From the NCBI GenBank assembly GCA_964425225.1, contig CAYRMD010000013.1, forward strand, positions 1 through 64,000: 64,000 bases of DNA. The letters are read 5' to 3'. Both the position numbers and the translations under genes were made by a program. The stretch comes from BPJU01 sp964425225. GTDB taxonomy: Bacteria; Planctomycetota; Planctomycetia; Pirellulales; Pirellulaceae. This document shows positions 16,789 to 24,651 of this stretch, in pieces. The first letter of the stretch is position 1. Each line of letters begins with the position of its first letter. The notes under the pieces were generated by a model. That model saw only the letters and a program-made list of their open reading frames with translations. It was not told the DNA's origin and made no database searches.

Positions 16789-19625
16789 CGGGAAAGTCTC
16801 CGTTGCAGAACCGTTTCTTGACAGATCCAAGCGAAATCATCCCACGAAGTGGCTAACGACTGCGGAGGCCAAAACTGCTGGGATGCTATCGCTCGGAGCA
16901 CTTGACACAAGCGTTCGTCTGCTTCGCGAAGGTCCTTGGGGCCCCAACTGGCAAAATGCTGGCGCGTCGAGGCAGGATCTTTGGGGAGATTGATGTAACC
17001 GAGTTGTGTAGTGCCCGATACGCCTAGCTGGCGCGCAAGAAACCGGTAAGCGGGCAACTGTAAGTCCACCCATTCCCGCTTTTCGACTCCTTCTACGGTA
17101 ACACGCCGGCAGTGAGTCTGGTCAGGGCTTTCCGCTCGTTCCGACGATTTGTAGTCGAAAACGGCCCATTCTCCGGTGGCTTCATGGCGATCGATGCGGT
17201 CGATGCGGCCTATCAATTGCAACGCTACGTTTTCCAAGCCCGGTATACGACTTACCGGTAGCGTTACCGTGGCCTCGATATGTTGAATCCGCCACCCGTT
17301 GCTTATCCATTGGCTTTGCCATTGAGCAAAAGCCGTCAACCTTCTACGGAGTTGTGCTAGTTGGATCTGGAGAGCCGGAAGTCGTTCGTGCCCGAACCGC
17401 TCCGTTGCTTCGTGCTCGAATATTTCCATCAGCACGGCCTCGATGCGCGTGGCTTCGGTTTGGTCTTTTTCAGGGGACAGACCGAACCGCCGCAGGACCG
17501 CGTGAAGTAAAGTACCGAAGGCCAGGGCATCTAATTCTTGAACTTCGTCGATGGTTGAATCGAGTTTAAGGACATGCCGCAAATAGAAGCGATAGGGACA
17601 CTGCAGGTAATCCCGTAGCGACGTAACCGATATCTCGTCGATCGCTGTATCCCCAGCGGGTGCCGGTACGTGGAACCGGCTCTCCACGTTGCTAGTCGAA
17701 GCGGCCACCGGGCCGACACGGGGACCAGGAGAAGTACCTGCATCCGAACGAGCCGGCCGATAGAATCGCAGGATGCGCTGGACGACCAGTGTGGGCTTGC
17801 CGCGCAGAGCGAGCCGACTCGGTGCTAGCGGCTCGTCAAGAGCATTACGGCGAGCCACGAAAAACCTCACGTCCTTTCGGCTTTCCAAAAGCAACCGCGT
17901 CGCGTAGGCATCGCGTGCTAGTCGGCGCCGGTTATCAAGTAAGCCCAGATGGCGGCGCAGCGCATTGGGCAAAAATAAGTCTGCGTTGACACTCTCCGGA
18001 ATGTAACCTTCGTTGTACGTAGTGACGAGGGCATATGGCGCTGGGTCCAACGGTAAATCCAGCCAACCTAACAACTCGATTGCAGAAGGATCCGAAGCCG
18101 GCGCTGCCGTGTGATCCGAAAGCATTTCAAATAGCAGTTCCTCAAGTTCATTTAAGTCTAGGGTGCTTAATATTTCATGGGGTAGATGAGAAATGTCTTC
18201 TAATACATTTCTAATACACGACAGTGCTTCAAGGCTCTCCTGATGCTCGGCGGAATCGATAACGAATTCGCTGTGGTCGTAAACGGTTTGAAGGAGTGAG
18301 GTTAACGTTTTACTCCAATATTGGGGCGGCCGGCGATCCGGAACCAGACCAGAGAGCCAGCCATGGATCAACTGGAGAACGGAGGCGACGAGGGATTGCG
18401 AAGCCGGCCCAACGGCCAACGGCAACGTCGCGCGGGGGACGAGATGGCGGGCACGATAACGGTCACAATCCAGCAGCCAGCGCGGTGTGCCAAGTTGGCG
18501 AGTGAGCCAAGCAGAAACATCGGGATGTCGCACTAGGGCGGCTAGGTCGGTGAAATAGTAGCCTTGGGCGAAGGCTAATGCAGCGTACAACAACAAGGCG
18601 GGAGCCGTCTGCGAAACAGGGCGCCCCAAAGCCCAACGGACTGATGCCTGTCGATCCTCAATAGCGCGCACCAAATACGGAACCAATGCTGGATCGGGGA
18701 CGGCCACGCGAACCTGGTCAGGGCCGAGCCGGGGTGCCCAGGCTGCCAGAAGTTCGCCGACCCTTTCGGCTTGCTGGGCCGGTCCGTCGACCAGTTCCAA
18801 TTGGTCGGTGGAAAAAGAGAGTTCGTCGCCACACCAATAATCGACATCCAAACAGCCGGTTGCATCGAAGCCGGCGGCACAGCCCTCTGGGGCGAAAACC
18901 AATACTGTGACGCGACAAGCCACTTGTTCCAACATCCGCCGGATAGTGCGATTTAGGTCCACAGAACCGACCAACACCACGTCCCAAGTCGTACGGCATT
19001 CAGATTTTTCGACGGCTACAAGTCGAGCCGTTTGAGGATCCCATAAGCCGAGCGAATCGGTAGTTTCTAGGTAACGTTGTTGTAGGTCGCTCAAAAGCTG
19101 CCAGCGCTCCAGCTCGCGACGCCTCACCGATTCTGCATAGCCCTCGGAATGCTGTTTCCAAAAGTTGTATACATCCTCGAAACGAAACCCCTCGCCAGCC
19201 AGTTCGGCGTGCAACGTTTTCAAGCGCAGCGCAAGTTCCCACAAGGTCCGCTGCGATTTGGGACCGGTTGCGCCGTACAAAGGATCGAGTTGCCCTTCCT
19301 GAGTTTGCACCAACAATTGATGCCAAACCGCTTGCTGCAAAAGGTCGCCGGCAAGGGGACGCTGTGCGGGGTAGAGTTGTTCCGGTAGGCGACTGATCGT
19401 TTCGAGGCGGGGAGGAAGCAGCGGGCAATGTGCTTCGCGTGCGCAGCGCTCCAACAAGCGTTGCATCTGGTGAATGGCATGGCGCGTCGGCAATACCACG
19501 ATTACCTGCTGCATGTTCCATTCGCCGGAAGCTGTTCGGGTTGGACCATAGCGCGCCAAAAGCCACTGTACGGCTCGCTCGAGCAACCCCGAATGCCAAT
19601 CTAAGAACACCCGGTCGATCGCCAT
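16785..19625 (-). CDS. addB: AddB-like PD-(D/E)XK nuclease subunit
   Basis: This 946-residue partner of AddA shows the inactive-helicase N-terminus typical of AddB (VIVVLPTRHAIHQMQRLLE near residue 45) and a C-terminal RecB-like nuclease domain: ISVTSLRDYLQCPYRFYLRHVLKL, AFGTLLHAVLRRFG and ATGEWAVFDYKSSERA, where D and K of FDYKS would be catalytic. In characterised AddB an iron-sulfur cluster is held by one cysteine before and three after the nuclease core (CxxCx5C). Here CPYRF gives the first cysteine but the end (WICQETVLQRRLSR) has only one, so the cluster is probably missing. AAGGA precedes the ATG. The stop is inside the GTGA start of addA; aroH lies 56 bases upstream. Confidence 0.85.
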   Translation of the reverse strand: MAIDRVFLDWHSGLLERAVQWLLARYGPTRTASGEWNMQQVIVVLPTRHAIHQMQRLLERCAREAHCPLLPPRLETISRLPEQLYPAQRPLAGDLLQQAVWHQLLVQTQEGQLDPLYGATGPKSQRTLWELALRLKTLHAELAGEGFRFEDVYNFWKQHSEGYAESVRRRELERWQLLSDLQQRYLETTDSLGLWDPQTARLVAVEKSECRTTWDVVLVGSVDLNRTIRRMLEQVACRVTVLVFAPEGCAAGFDATGCLDVDYWCGDELSFSTDQLELVDGPAQQAERVGELLAAWAPRLGPDQVRVAVPDPALVPYLVRAIEDRQASVRWALGRPVSQTAPALLLYAALAFAQGYYFTDLAALVRHPDVSAWLTRQLGTPRWLLDCDRYRARHLVPRATLPLAVGPASQSLVASVLQLIHGWLSGLVPDRRPPQYWSKTLTSLLQTVYDHSEFVIDSAEHQESLEALSCIRNVLEDISHLPHEILSTLDLNELEELLFEMLSDHTAAPASDPSAIELLGWLDLPLDPAPYALVTTYNEGYIPESVNADLFLPNALRRHLGLLDNRRRLARDAYATRLLLESRKDVRFFVARRNALDEPLAPSRLALRGKPTLVVQRILRFYRPARSDAGTSPGPRVGPVAASTSNVESRFHVPAPAGDTAIDEISVTSLRDYLQCPYRFYLRHVLKLDSTIDEVQELDALAFGTLLHAVLRRFGLSPEKDQTEATRIEAVLMEIFEHEATERFGHERLPALQIQLAQLRRRLTAFAQWQSQWISNGWRIQHIEATVTLPVSRIPGLENVALQLIGRIDRIDRHEATGEWAVFDYKSSERAESPDQTHCRRVTVEGVEKREWVDLQLPAYRFLARQLGVSGTTQLGYINLPKDPASTRQHFASWGPKDLREADERLCQVLRAIASQQFWPPQSLATSWDDFAWICQETVLQRRLSR

Positions 19626-19681
19626 CCCGCTATCCTTCTGTCACGGAGCTCGGTCGCAGATAATCGCCGTGGCGAAACATC

Positions 19682-20137
19682 TCAGCGAGGTCGTTCGGCG
19701 GAGGGAGATCGGAAAAGTTTCATTTGTTCTTCGATCCATCGTTCAAGCTCATCAAAATCGACCGGTGGCAGAGCTGAAAGATCGGGGCGCAAACGTGCCG
19801 CATCTTTGATGTACACGTGCTGAATTTCGCGCTGGGATTTGGTGGTATTCCAGTTAATGAGTATCCGAATGCAACGCGGTAGGGAATTGGGTACGCTAAT
19901 CTCGTAAGCGCACAGCAGCGGCACATCGAGCCAGCCTAATTGGCGCGCAGCCAGCGCCGGAAACTCGGCATCCAAATCCCTTGTAACCGTGAAAATAGCG
20001 CTGCCAACCGATTCGGCCTCGATCCCGTTCAAGCGAATCATCAACGCCAGTAGCTGGCGAGTAGCTTGGAGAATATCGTCACGGGTATTGTGGTCTGCCG
20101 TCGTGGCACCTCGCACACCCCGACACATCAATACCAC
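19682..20137 (-). CDS. aroH: Monofunctional chorismate mutase, AroH type
   Basis: AroH turns chorismate into prephenate for tyrosine and phenylalanine synthesis. The 151-residue product matches the small trimeric Bacillus-type enzyme: CRGVRGATTADHNTRDDIL at the start, GSAIFTVTRDLDAEFPALAARQLGW, VPLLCAYEISVPNSLPRCIRILINWNT and QHVYIKDAARLRPDL. The arginine of RGATT, the arginine of PRCIR and the late YxxxAxxLRP match the known active-site arginines and tyrosine. The start is a GTG at 20137 with GGGGAG seven bases upstream; the ATG three codons in lacks such spacing. It heads the aroH-addB-addA-thrC run. Confidence 0.93.
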   Translation of the reverse strand: MVLMCRGVRGATTADHNTRDDILQATRQLLALMIRLNGIEAESVGSAIFTVTRDLDAEFPALAARQLGWLDVPLLCAYEISVPNSLPRCIRILINWNTTKSQREIQHVYIKDAARLRPDLSALPPVDFDELERWIEEQMKLFRSPSAERPR

Positions 20138-20442
20138 AGCTCAGCTCCCCGTGCCGACCACCACTGTAACCGCTCGAACTTCGATAGCCCGATCCGGTCT
20201 CCCCACAGCCGACCTGATAGGCGAAGTCTTCCGATTCGCCGCCGATTTTTCCCCGTACACAAAGTCGCAGTCATTAGGATACCGCTGTCAGAACGGAGTT
20301 CACAGAAGGCACGCCTGTCGCCAGCGCTCTGCCAGGATTGCATAGACCCGTACCTATTGCTTTCTATTTTCCTGATAAATAGGCTACCATTTTCCGGCCA
20401 GTGGATAGAAGATGGGCAATAGTGGCCAGATTGGAGAAAATT
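20138..20442. other. Divergent promoter region of aroH and the TPR gene
   Basis: The 305 bases between two divergently read genes must carry both promoters. AT-rich stretches near 20355-20395 are candidates for the rightward promoter, but I cannot name boxes with confidence. No repeat copy is visible. Confidence 0.4.
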
Positions 20443-21753
20443 ATGAGTTTTCCTGCAAGTCCCTTCCAGCGCGGGAACGGATCTATGCTCCGTGCCATTT
20501 GCGCCATCCTGATTGGGATGAATATCTGGCTTGTCACAGTGGCAGAACAATCCGGCGACTCCCCGTTCCAGGCGAGCCCGTCATCCGGCATGTTGCCTGC
20601 CGGTCATTCGTTCCACGGAGAAGTATTCAATGAAGGGCCGCGACAAGCCGCACAACTATTGGACGGCATGGGGAATGTTCACTTTCCTGTAACCACTCGC
20701 GAACCGTTGGCCCAGCGATTTTTCGACCAAGGAATAGCGCAATTGCATGGATTTTGGTATTTCGAGTCGGAGCGGTCGTTTCGCCAAGTAGCTGCTTTGG
20801 ACCCGGACTGTGCGATGGCCTATTGGGGTATGGCCATGTCGAACCCGGGCAACGAGAAGCGGGCCAAGGGGTTTATCGCGGAGGCGGTAAAGCGCAAGGA
20901 CAAAGTGTCCGATCGCGAGCGGCGGTATATCGACGCTTTAGCTAAATATTGGGAAGCAGGTGAAGACAAGAAATTGGAACGCACACGTGCCTATACTCGA
21001 GCGCTCGAGGAGCTGTTGTACGAATACCCGGACGATGTGGAGGCCAAAGCGTTTCTTGCCCTTCACCTGTGGAATAGCCGTAACGCCGGTGAAAGGATCC
21101 AAAGTTACCTGGCTGTCGACGCCCTTTTGGATCAGGTGTTCCAAGTCAATCCGATGCATCCGGCACACCACTATCGTATTCATTTGTGGGACATAGAAAA
21201 ACCCGAAAAGGCCTTGTTATCTTCGGCCCTTTGTGGTCCAAGTCTTCCGGGCGTTGCCCATATGTGGCATATGCCGGGGCATATCTACTCGCGCTTAAAA
21301 CGCTACGACGACGCCTGTTATCAACAGGAAGCCTCCGCCCGGGTCGACCACGCCCATATGATGCGCTATCGACTCTTGCCAGATCAAATTCACAATTTTG
21401 CGCACAATAACGAATGGTTCATCCGCAATTTGATCCACGTCGGGCGCGTTAAAGACGCCCTGGCTCTGGCGAAAAATATGCTCGAATTGCCGCGGCACCC
21501 GAAATATAACCTGCCGACACGTTCCGGATGTAGCGCGTCGTATGGTCGGCAAAGAATGTGGGACGTGCTGCGCACGTTTGAATTGTGGGAAGAAATGGTG
21601 CAGTTGGCGGAAACACCGTATTTGGAGGCGACGTCCGATGAGTCTGAGCAGATAGGCCGGCTGACCAACTTGGCTATTGCTCGATGCCAACTTGGCCAGA
21701 GTGAAGAAGCGGGTCGGTTGCGTGACGCGCTTCACACGCTTCTAGACACGTAG
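20443..21753 (+). CDS. TPR-protein, first part of an amber-split TPR-redoxin gene
   Basis: This part encodes 436 residues. An N-terminal signal peptide (residues 1-37) is followed by tetratricopeptide-like helices, with AQRFFDQGIAQLHGFWYFESERSFRQVAALDPDCAMAYWGMA as the clearest unit and a HMWHMPGHIYSRLKRYDDACYQQEASARVDH unit later. The frame stops at a TAG at 21751-21753 (DT*KRQS) and continues open in the same frame to 22869 with a coiled, charged linker and a thioredoxin-like domain, so one ancestral gene was cut by one nonsense codon (CAG to TAG is one change). The start at 20443 has GGAG six bases upstream. Without readthrough the product lacks the redoxin domain. Confidence 0.75.
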   Translation: MSFPASPFQRGNGSMLRAICAILIGMNIWLVTVAEQSGDSPFQASPSSGMLPAGHSFHGEVFNEGPRQAAQLLDGMGNVHFPVTTREPLAQRFFDQGIAQLHGFWYFESERSFRQVAALDPDCAMAYWGMAMSNPGNEKRAKGFIAEAVKRKDKVSDRERRYIDALAKYWEAGEDKKLERTRAYTRALEELLYEYPDDVEAKAFLALHLWNSRNAGERIQSYLAVDALLDQVFQVNPMHPAHHYRIHLWDIEKPEKALLSSALCGPSLPGVAHMWHMPGHIYSRLKRYDDACYQQEASARVDHAHMMRYRLLPDQIHNFAHNNEWFIRNLIHVGRVKDALALAKNMLELPRHPKYNLPTRSGCSASYGRQRMWDVLRTFELWEEMVQLAETPYLEATSDESEQIGRLTNLAIARCQLGQSEEAGRLRDALHTLLDT

Positions 21754-22869
21754 AAACGGCAGTCTGACGAAGCCGCGGAAGAAGCAGCCAAGAAAGGGGA
21801 AGCCGAAGGTCACGATCCGGAACAACGGAAGAAGCTCATTGCTGAAGCACGAAAGCCATTTCAGACCAGGATCGATCAATTGGAGCGTGCCCTGGCGGAA
21901 GTCGACGCACACCGAGCAGCCGTTGTCGGCGATTACCGACGCGCCGTCGAACTCGCTGCCAAAGCTCCTTCGATTGATTCGATGCGAGTTGCACTCTGGA
22001 TGCTTGAAGCCGGTCAGGTCGACGAATCGCTCGAAAAAGCACGCCGGACCGTACAGCAGCATGACCAGGAAGTTCAACCTCTGGCATGGTTCATCTATTT
22101 GTTGGCGAAGGCTGAGCGATGGCAGGAGGTGAGCGCCGAGTTCGAAAAACTCCGAACTTGGGCGGCGGATGCCGACCTGGCTTTTGCGCCCATGGTTCGT
22201 TTGGAACCGATTGCGCGAAAGCTGGGCTATCCAGCCGATTGGCGGCTGGCCCGCCCGGCCAAAAACGATCTGGGCCCGCGTCCACCGCTAGAGACACTTG
22301 GCCCGTTCCGCTGGCAACCGCCGCTGTCCGAATCCTGGACGCTTCCGGATGATACGGGCCAACCTCGCAGTCTGAAAGATTTCTCAGGCAGAACGGTGGT
22401 CGTTATTTTCTATTTAGGGGCTGGTTGCCTGCATTGTATGCAGCAGTTGCAAGCTTTCGCTGCCGAAGCCTCGAAATTCCGTGAACATCAGATCGATTTG
22501 GTCGCTATAAGTACAGATTCGCAAGAAGAACTGCACCGTGCCGTTAAAAACTATCAAAATGGCAGTTTCTCGATACCACTGTTGTCGGATCATTCGCTGG
22601 AGGTGTTTAAGAAATACCGTTGTTATGATGATTTCGAAAGACAACCATTACATGGCACTTTTCTTATCGATCCCCAAAGGCGTTGTATTTGGCATGATAT
22701 TAGTTACGAACCGTTCATGGATGTGAAGTTCGTATTAGATGAAGCACTTCGACAGCGCCGCATAAAGTGTTATGAACAAGATACAGCAGCAGCGTCACAA
22801 GCCACCAACGCCGCTGACCGAGCCTCGTCCGCTGATTGTGGCATGCTGCCCAATGCGCAGCAACGTTAA
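21754..22869 (+). CDS. Redoxin (AhpC/TSA-like) half of the amber-split gene
   Basis: This continues the frame of the TPR gene after the TAG at 21751-21753. It has a charged helical linker (residues following KRQSDEAAEEAAKKG), further TPR-like helices, then a thioredoxin-fold domain beginning TLPDDTGQPRSLKDFSGRTVVVIFYLGAGCLHCMQQLQAF, with CLHC as the redox pair, and IPLLSDHSLEVFKKYRCYDDF and HGTFLIDPQRRCIW. It has no start of its own near 21754; the first ATG is at 21880, with no clear ribosome site, giving 329 residues. The last 33 codons overlap the start of the following SpoU gene and look like added tail. It is probably silent or expressed only by readthrough. Confidence 0.7.
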   Translation, partial: KRQSDEAAEEAAKKGEAEGHDPEQRKKLIAEARKPFQTRIDQLERALAEVDAHRAAVVGDYRRAVELAAKAPSIDSMRVALWMLEAGQVDESLEKARRTVQQHDQEVQPLAWFIYLLAKAERWQEVSAEFEKLRTWAADADLAFAPMVRLEPIARKLGYPADWRLARPAKNDLGPRPPLETLGPFRWQPPLSESWTLPDDTGQPRSLKDFSGRTVVVIFYLGAGCLHCMQQLQAFAAEASKFREHQIDLVAISTDSQEELHRAVKNYQNGSFSIPLLSDHSLEVFKKYRCYDDFERQPLHGTFLIDPQRRCIWHDISYEPFMDVKFVLDEALRQRRIKCYEQDTAAASQATNAADRASSADCGMLPNAQQR

Positions 22870-23272
22870 CCTGTCGCGGATAGTGCGAACAGCGGGTTGC
22901 TGCGGTGTACGGCGCGTCATCGTGTGTGGGCGGCCCAAACTGGATCCCGAAATCACGCGCGACGCTCTGGAGTTTGTCTGCGTCGAGCCACATCGGACGT
23001 TGCCGCCGGTACTACGGCGGCTGGGTAACGAAGGGTTCGCGCTCGTCGGTCTGGAACAGACGAATTACTCGATCAGCTTATTCGAGTTCCGGTTTCCCAA
23101 GCGATGTGTGTTAGTGGTGGGAAACGAACGCGAAGGTATCGACGAGCAAACGCTCCAGATGATGGATGCTGTGGTGGAAATACCCGTGTACGGACGCCCG
23201 GCCAGCTATAACGCGGCGGCCGCCGTTGACATGGCATTGTACGAATATTGCCGCCAATACCCTATTGGTTAG
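22772..23272 (+). CDS. SpoU/TrmH-family RNA 2'-O-methyltransferase
   Basis: A knotted SAM-dependent methyltransferase of 166 residues acting on ribose 2'-OH of tRNA or rRNA. Motif 1 is NVNLSRIVRTAGCCGV, motif 2 CVLVVGNEREGID, and motif 3 EIPVYGRPASYNAAAAVDMALYEY; the usual SLNVSVA of motif 3 is here PASYNAAAA. The RNA target is unknown. The ATG at 22772 has no clear ribosome site and its first 98 bases overlap the redoxin reading frame; the ATG 27 codons downstream would cut the first strand of the knot, so I keep the longer start. The gene follows the split TPR-redoxin gene in the same direction. Confidence 0.85.
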   Translation: MNKIQQQRHKPPTPLTEPRPLIVACCPMRSNVNLSRIVRTAGCCGVRRVIVCGRPKLDPEITRDALEFVCVEPHRTLPPVLRRLGNEGFALVGLEQTNYSISLFEFRFPKRCVLVVGNEREGIDEQTLQMMDAVVEIPVYGRPASYNAAAAVDMALYEYCRQYPIG

Positions 23273-23454
23273 CCAACGACGCGACCTGAATTGGGAGCGA
23301 TCGGAATAGCGCAAAGCGAGCTCTGAGCAAAGCCAGGGTTCGCCTCGGGGCATGAGGCGTGTGGATCAGCGGCTTAAGTTGTGCCATCTGGCCGAGACAA
23401 CTGTGAGTCTATGGTCGCTTCGTGGTAACGTCCAGCAGATCGGGCCGGGCAGCC

Positions 23455-24585
23455 TTATACATGGAGCCAACGGTCGCGCGCCGTAATCGTCCAACGATCC
23501 ACCACGCGTCCATCTTCGATCACCCAAGCCATTTGGTGCCAAGCACAGGTGGGGCAGATGTGGCGAGGAACGGCTAATAGGACGTCACCAGGGCGAAATC
23601 GTTCTGCCTGATCCGTCTCTAACACCAGATGCTCTTCGTTATGCAACACTTGGCGAGCCTCGGGTAGCTCCGGAAAATAGACGCGCGTACCGAATGGCGG
23701 ATCGGCGGCCACGGCTTTATTGCCCAGGTCTAACGTGAGCCGATGGCGCGTCGGTATGCTGATAACGCGAGTCAATAGCAGAGCGGCAGGCACAAAGGGC
23801 AAATCGGGAAACGTCACACCGTAACCCCAATCATGAAAGATCGTGGTACCGGGGCTGAGTTCAATCGCTGGGTCGTCGATTTGGGCGAAAATAGGAAACG
23901 ATCCGGTTCCGCCAGCCACGATGCGCGGAACCGGTAGCGCGGCAGCCAGCAACCGGTCCCGCAAGCGAGCCGCATTGTGCCAGACGCGGGCCACGGCCGC
24001 TCGCCGCTCCTCGACATCCGTCTGATGATTATGGCCGTCATACACATGCATCCCTTCGGCACGCAGTCCCGGCGAGGTGTGAATCTGCTGATACAAACGA
24101 ACTGCTTCGGCCGATTCCGGATCGACACCGGTACGATTCAACCCGGTGTTCACATCCAGGAGAACACCAATGGAAAGCCCCGCCGCCGCAAAAGCCTCGC
24201 TTAACTGCCGAACCGGCTCCGGGTGGTCGGCCGTTACGAGCAGTGCGATGTCCGGATAACGCTGAACCAGACGGACCGCGCGGTGAATATTCGGCCCCAC
24301 CAGGTTATAGGCTAGGAAGATATCCTTTACTCCGGCTTCCGCCAGCATTTCGGCTTCGGCTACTGTAGCGCATTTGTGTTTACGAATTCCCGCTTCCAAT
24401 TCCATCTTGGTGACGGCAGCCATTTTGTGCGTTTTACAATGAGGTCGGAGTCTATCCGCACTACCGGCCACAGCAATCATCTGATCGATGTTGCGTCGTA
24501 CTAGTCGCCGGAATATGACGAGTCCGGGAGATAGTATTTGGCCAGGGTCTTCAATGAAATAATCTGTCATATTCAACGGCAGCAT
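23455..24585 (-). CDS. D-threonine aldolase-like (DSD1 family) PLP enzyme
   Basis: A fold-type III PLP enzyme of 376 residues with an alanine-racemase-like barrel and a C-terminal D-serine-dehydratase-like domain. The PLP-lysine is K51 in RPHCKTHKM; the metal-binding pair of D-threonine aldolase or D-serine dehydratase is at the end, PRHICPTC with H342 and C344. It likely cleaves D-beta-hydroxy amino acids to glycine and an aldehyde, or deaminates D-serine; the sequence does not choose. AGGAG lies seven bases before the ATG. It is alone, between the SpoU gene and the heme-binding dehydrogenase. Confidence 0.88.
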   Translation of the reverse strand: MLPLNMTDYFIEDPGQILSPGLVIFRRLVRRNIDQMIAVAGSADRLRPHCKTHKMAAVTKMELEAGIRKHKCATVAEAEMLAEAGVKDIFLAYNLVGPNIHRAVRLVQRYPDIALLVTADHPEPVRQLSEAFAAAGLSIGVLLDVNTGLNRTGVDPESAEAVRLYQQIHTSPGLRAEGMHVYDGHNHQTDVEERRAAVARVWHNAARLRDRLLAAALPVPRIVAGGTGSFPIFAQIDDPAIELSPGTTIFHDWGYGVTFPDLPFVPAALLLTRVISIPTRHRLTLDLGNKAVAADPPFGTRVYFPELPEARQVLHNEEHLVLETDQAERFRPGDVLLAVPRHICPTCAWHQMAWVIEDGRVVDRWTITARDRWLHV

Positions 24586-24651
24586 GGAAATCTCCTGTCA
24601 CCAAAAACGGTGTCATGTAATTGATTTGTAATGTTTTTATTAGATTCCGTG

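Noticed and set aside
272..21753. Idea that TAG is recoded as a sense codon, because four TAG codons interrupt conserved frames
   Set aside because: Several intact genes end at TAG (for example those ending at 7388, 12151, 32410 and 52380), and one of the stops in the decayed pair is TGA, so plain decay fits better.
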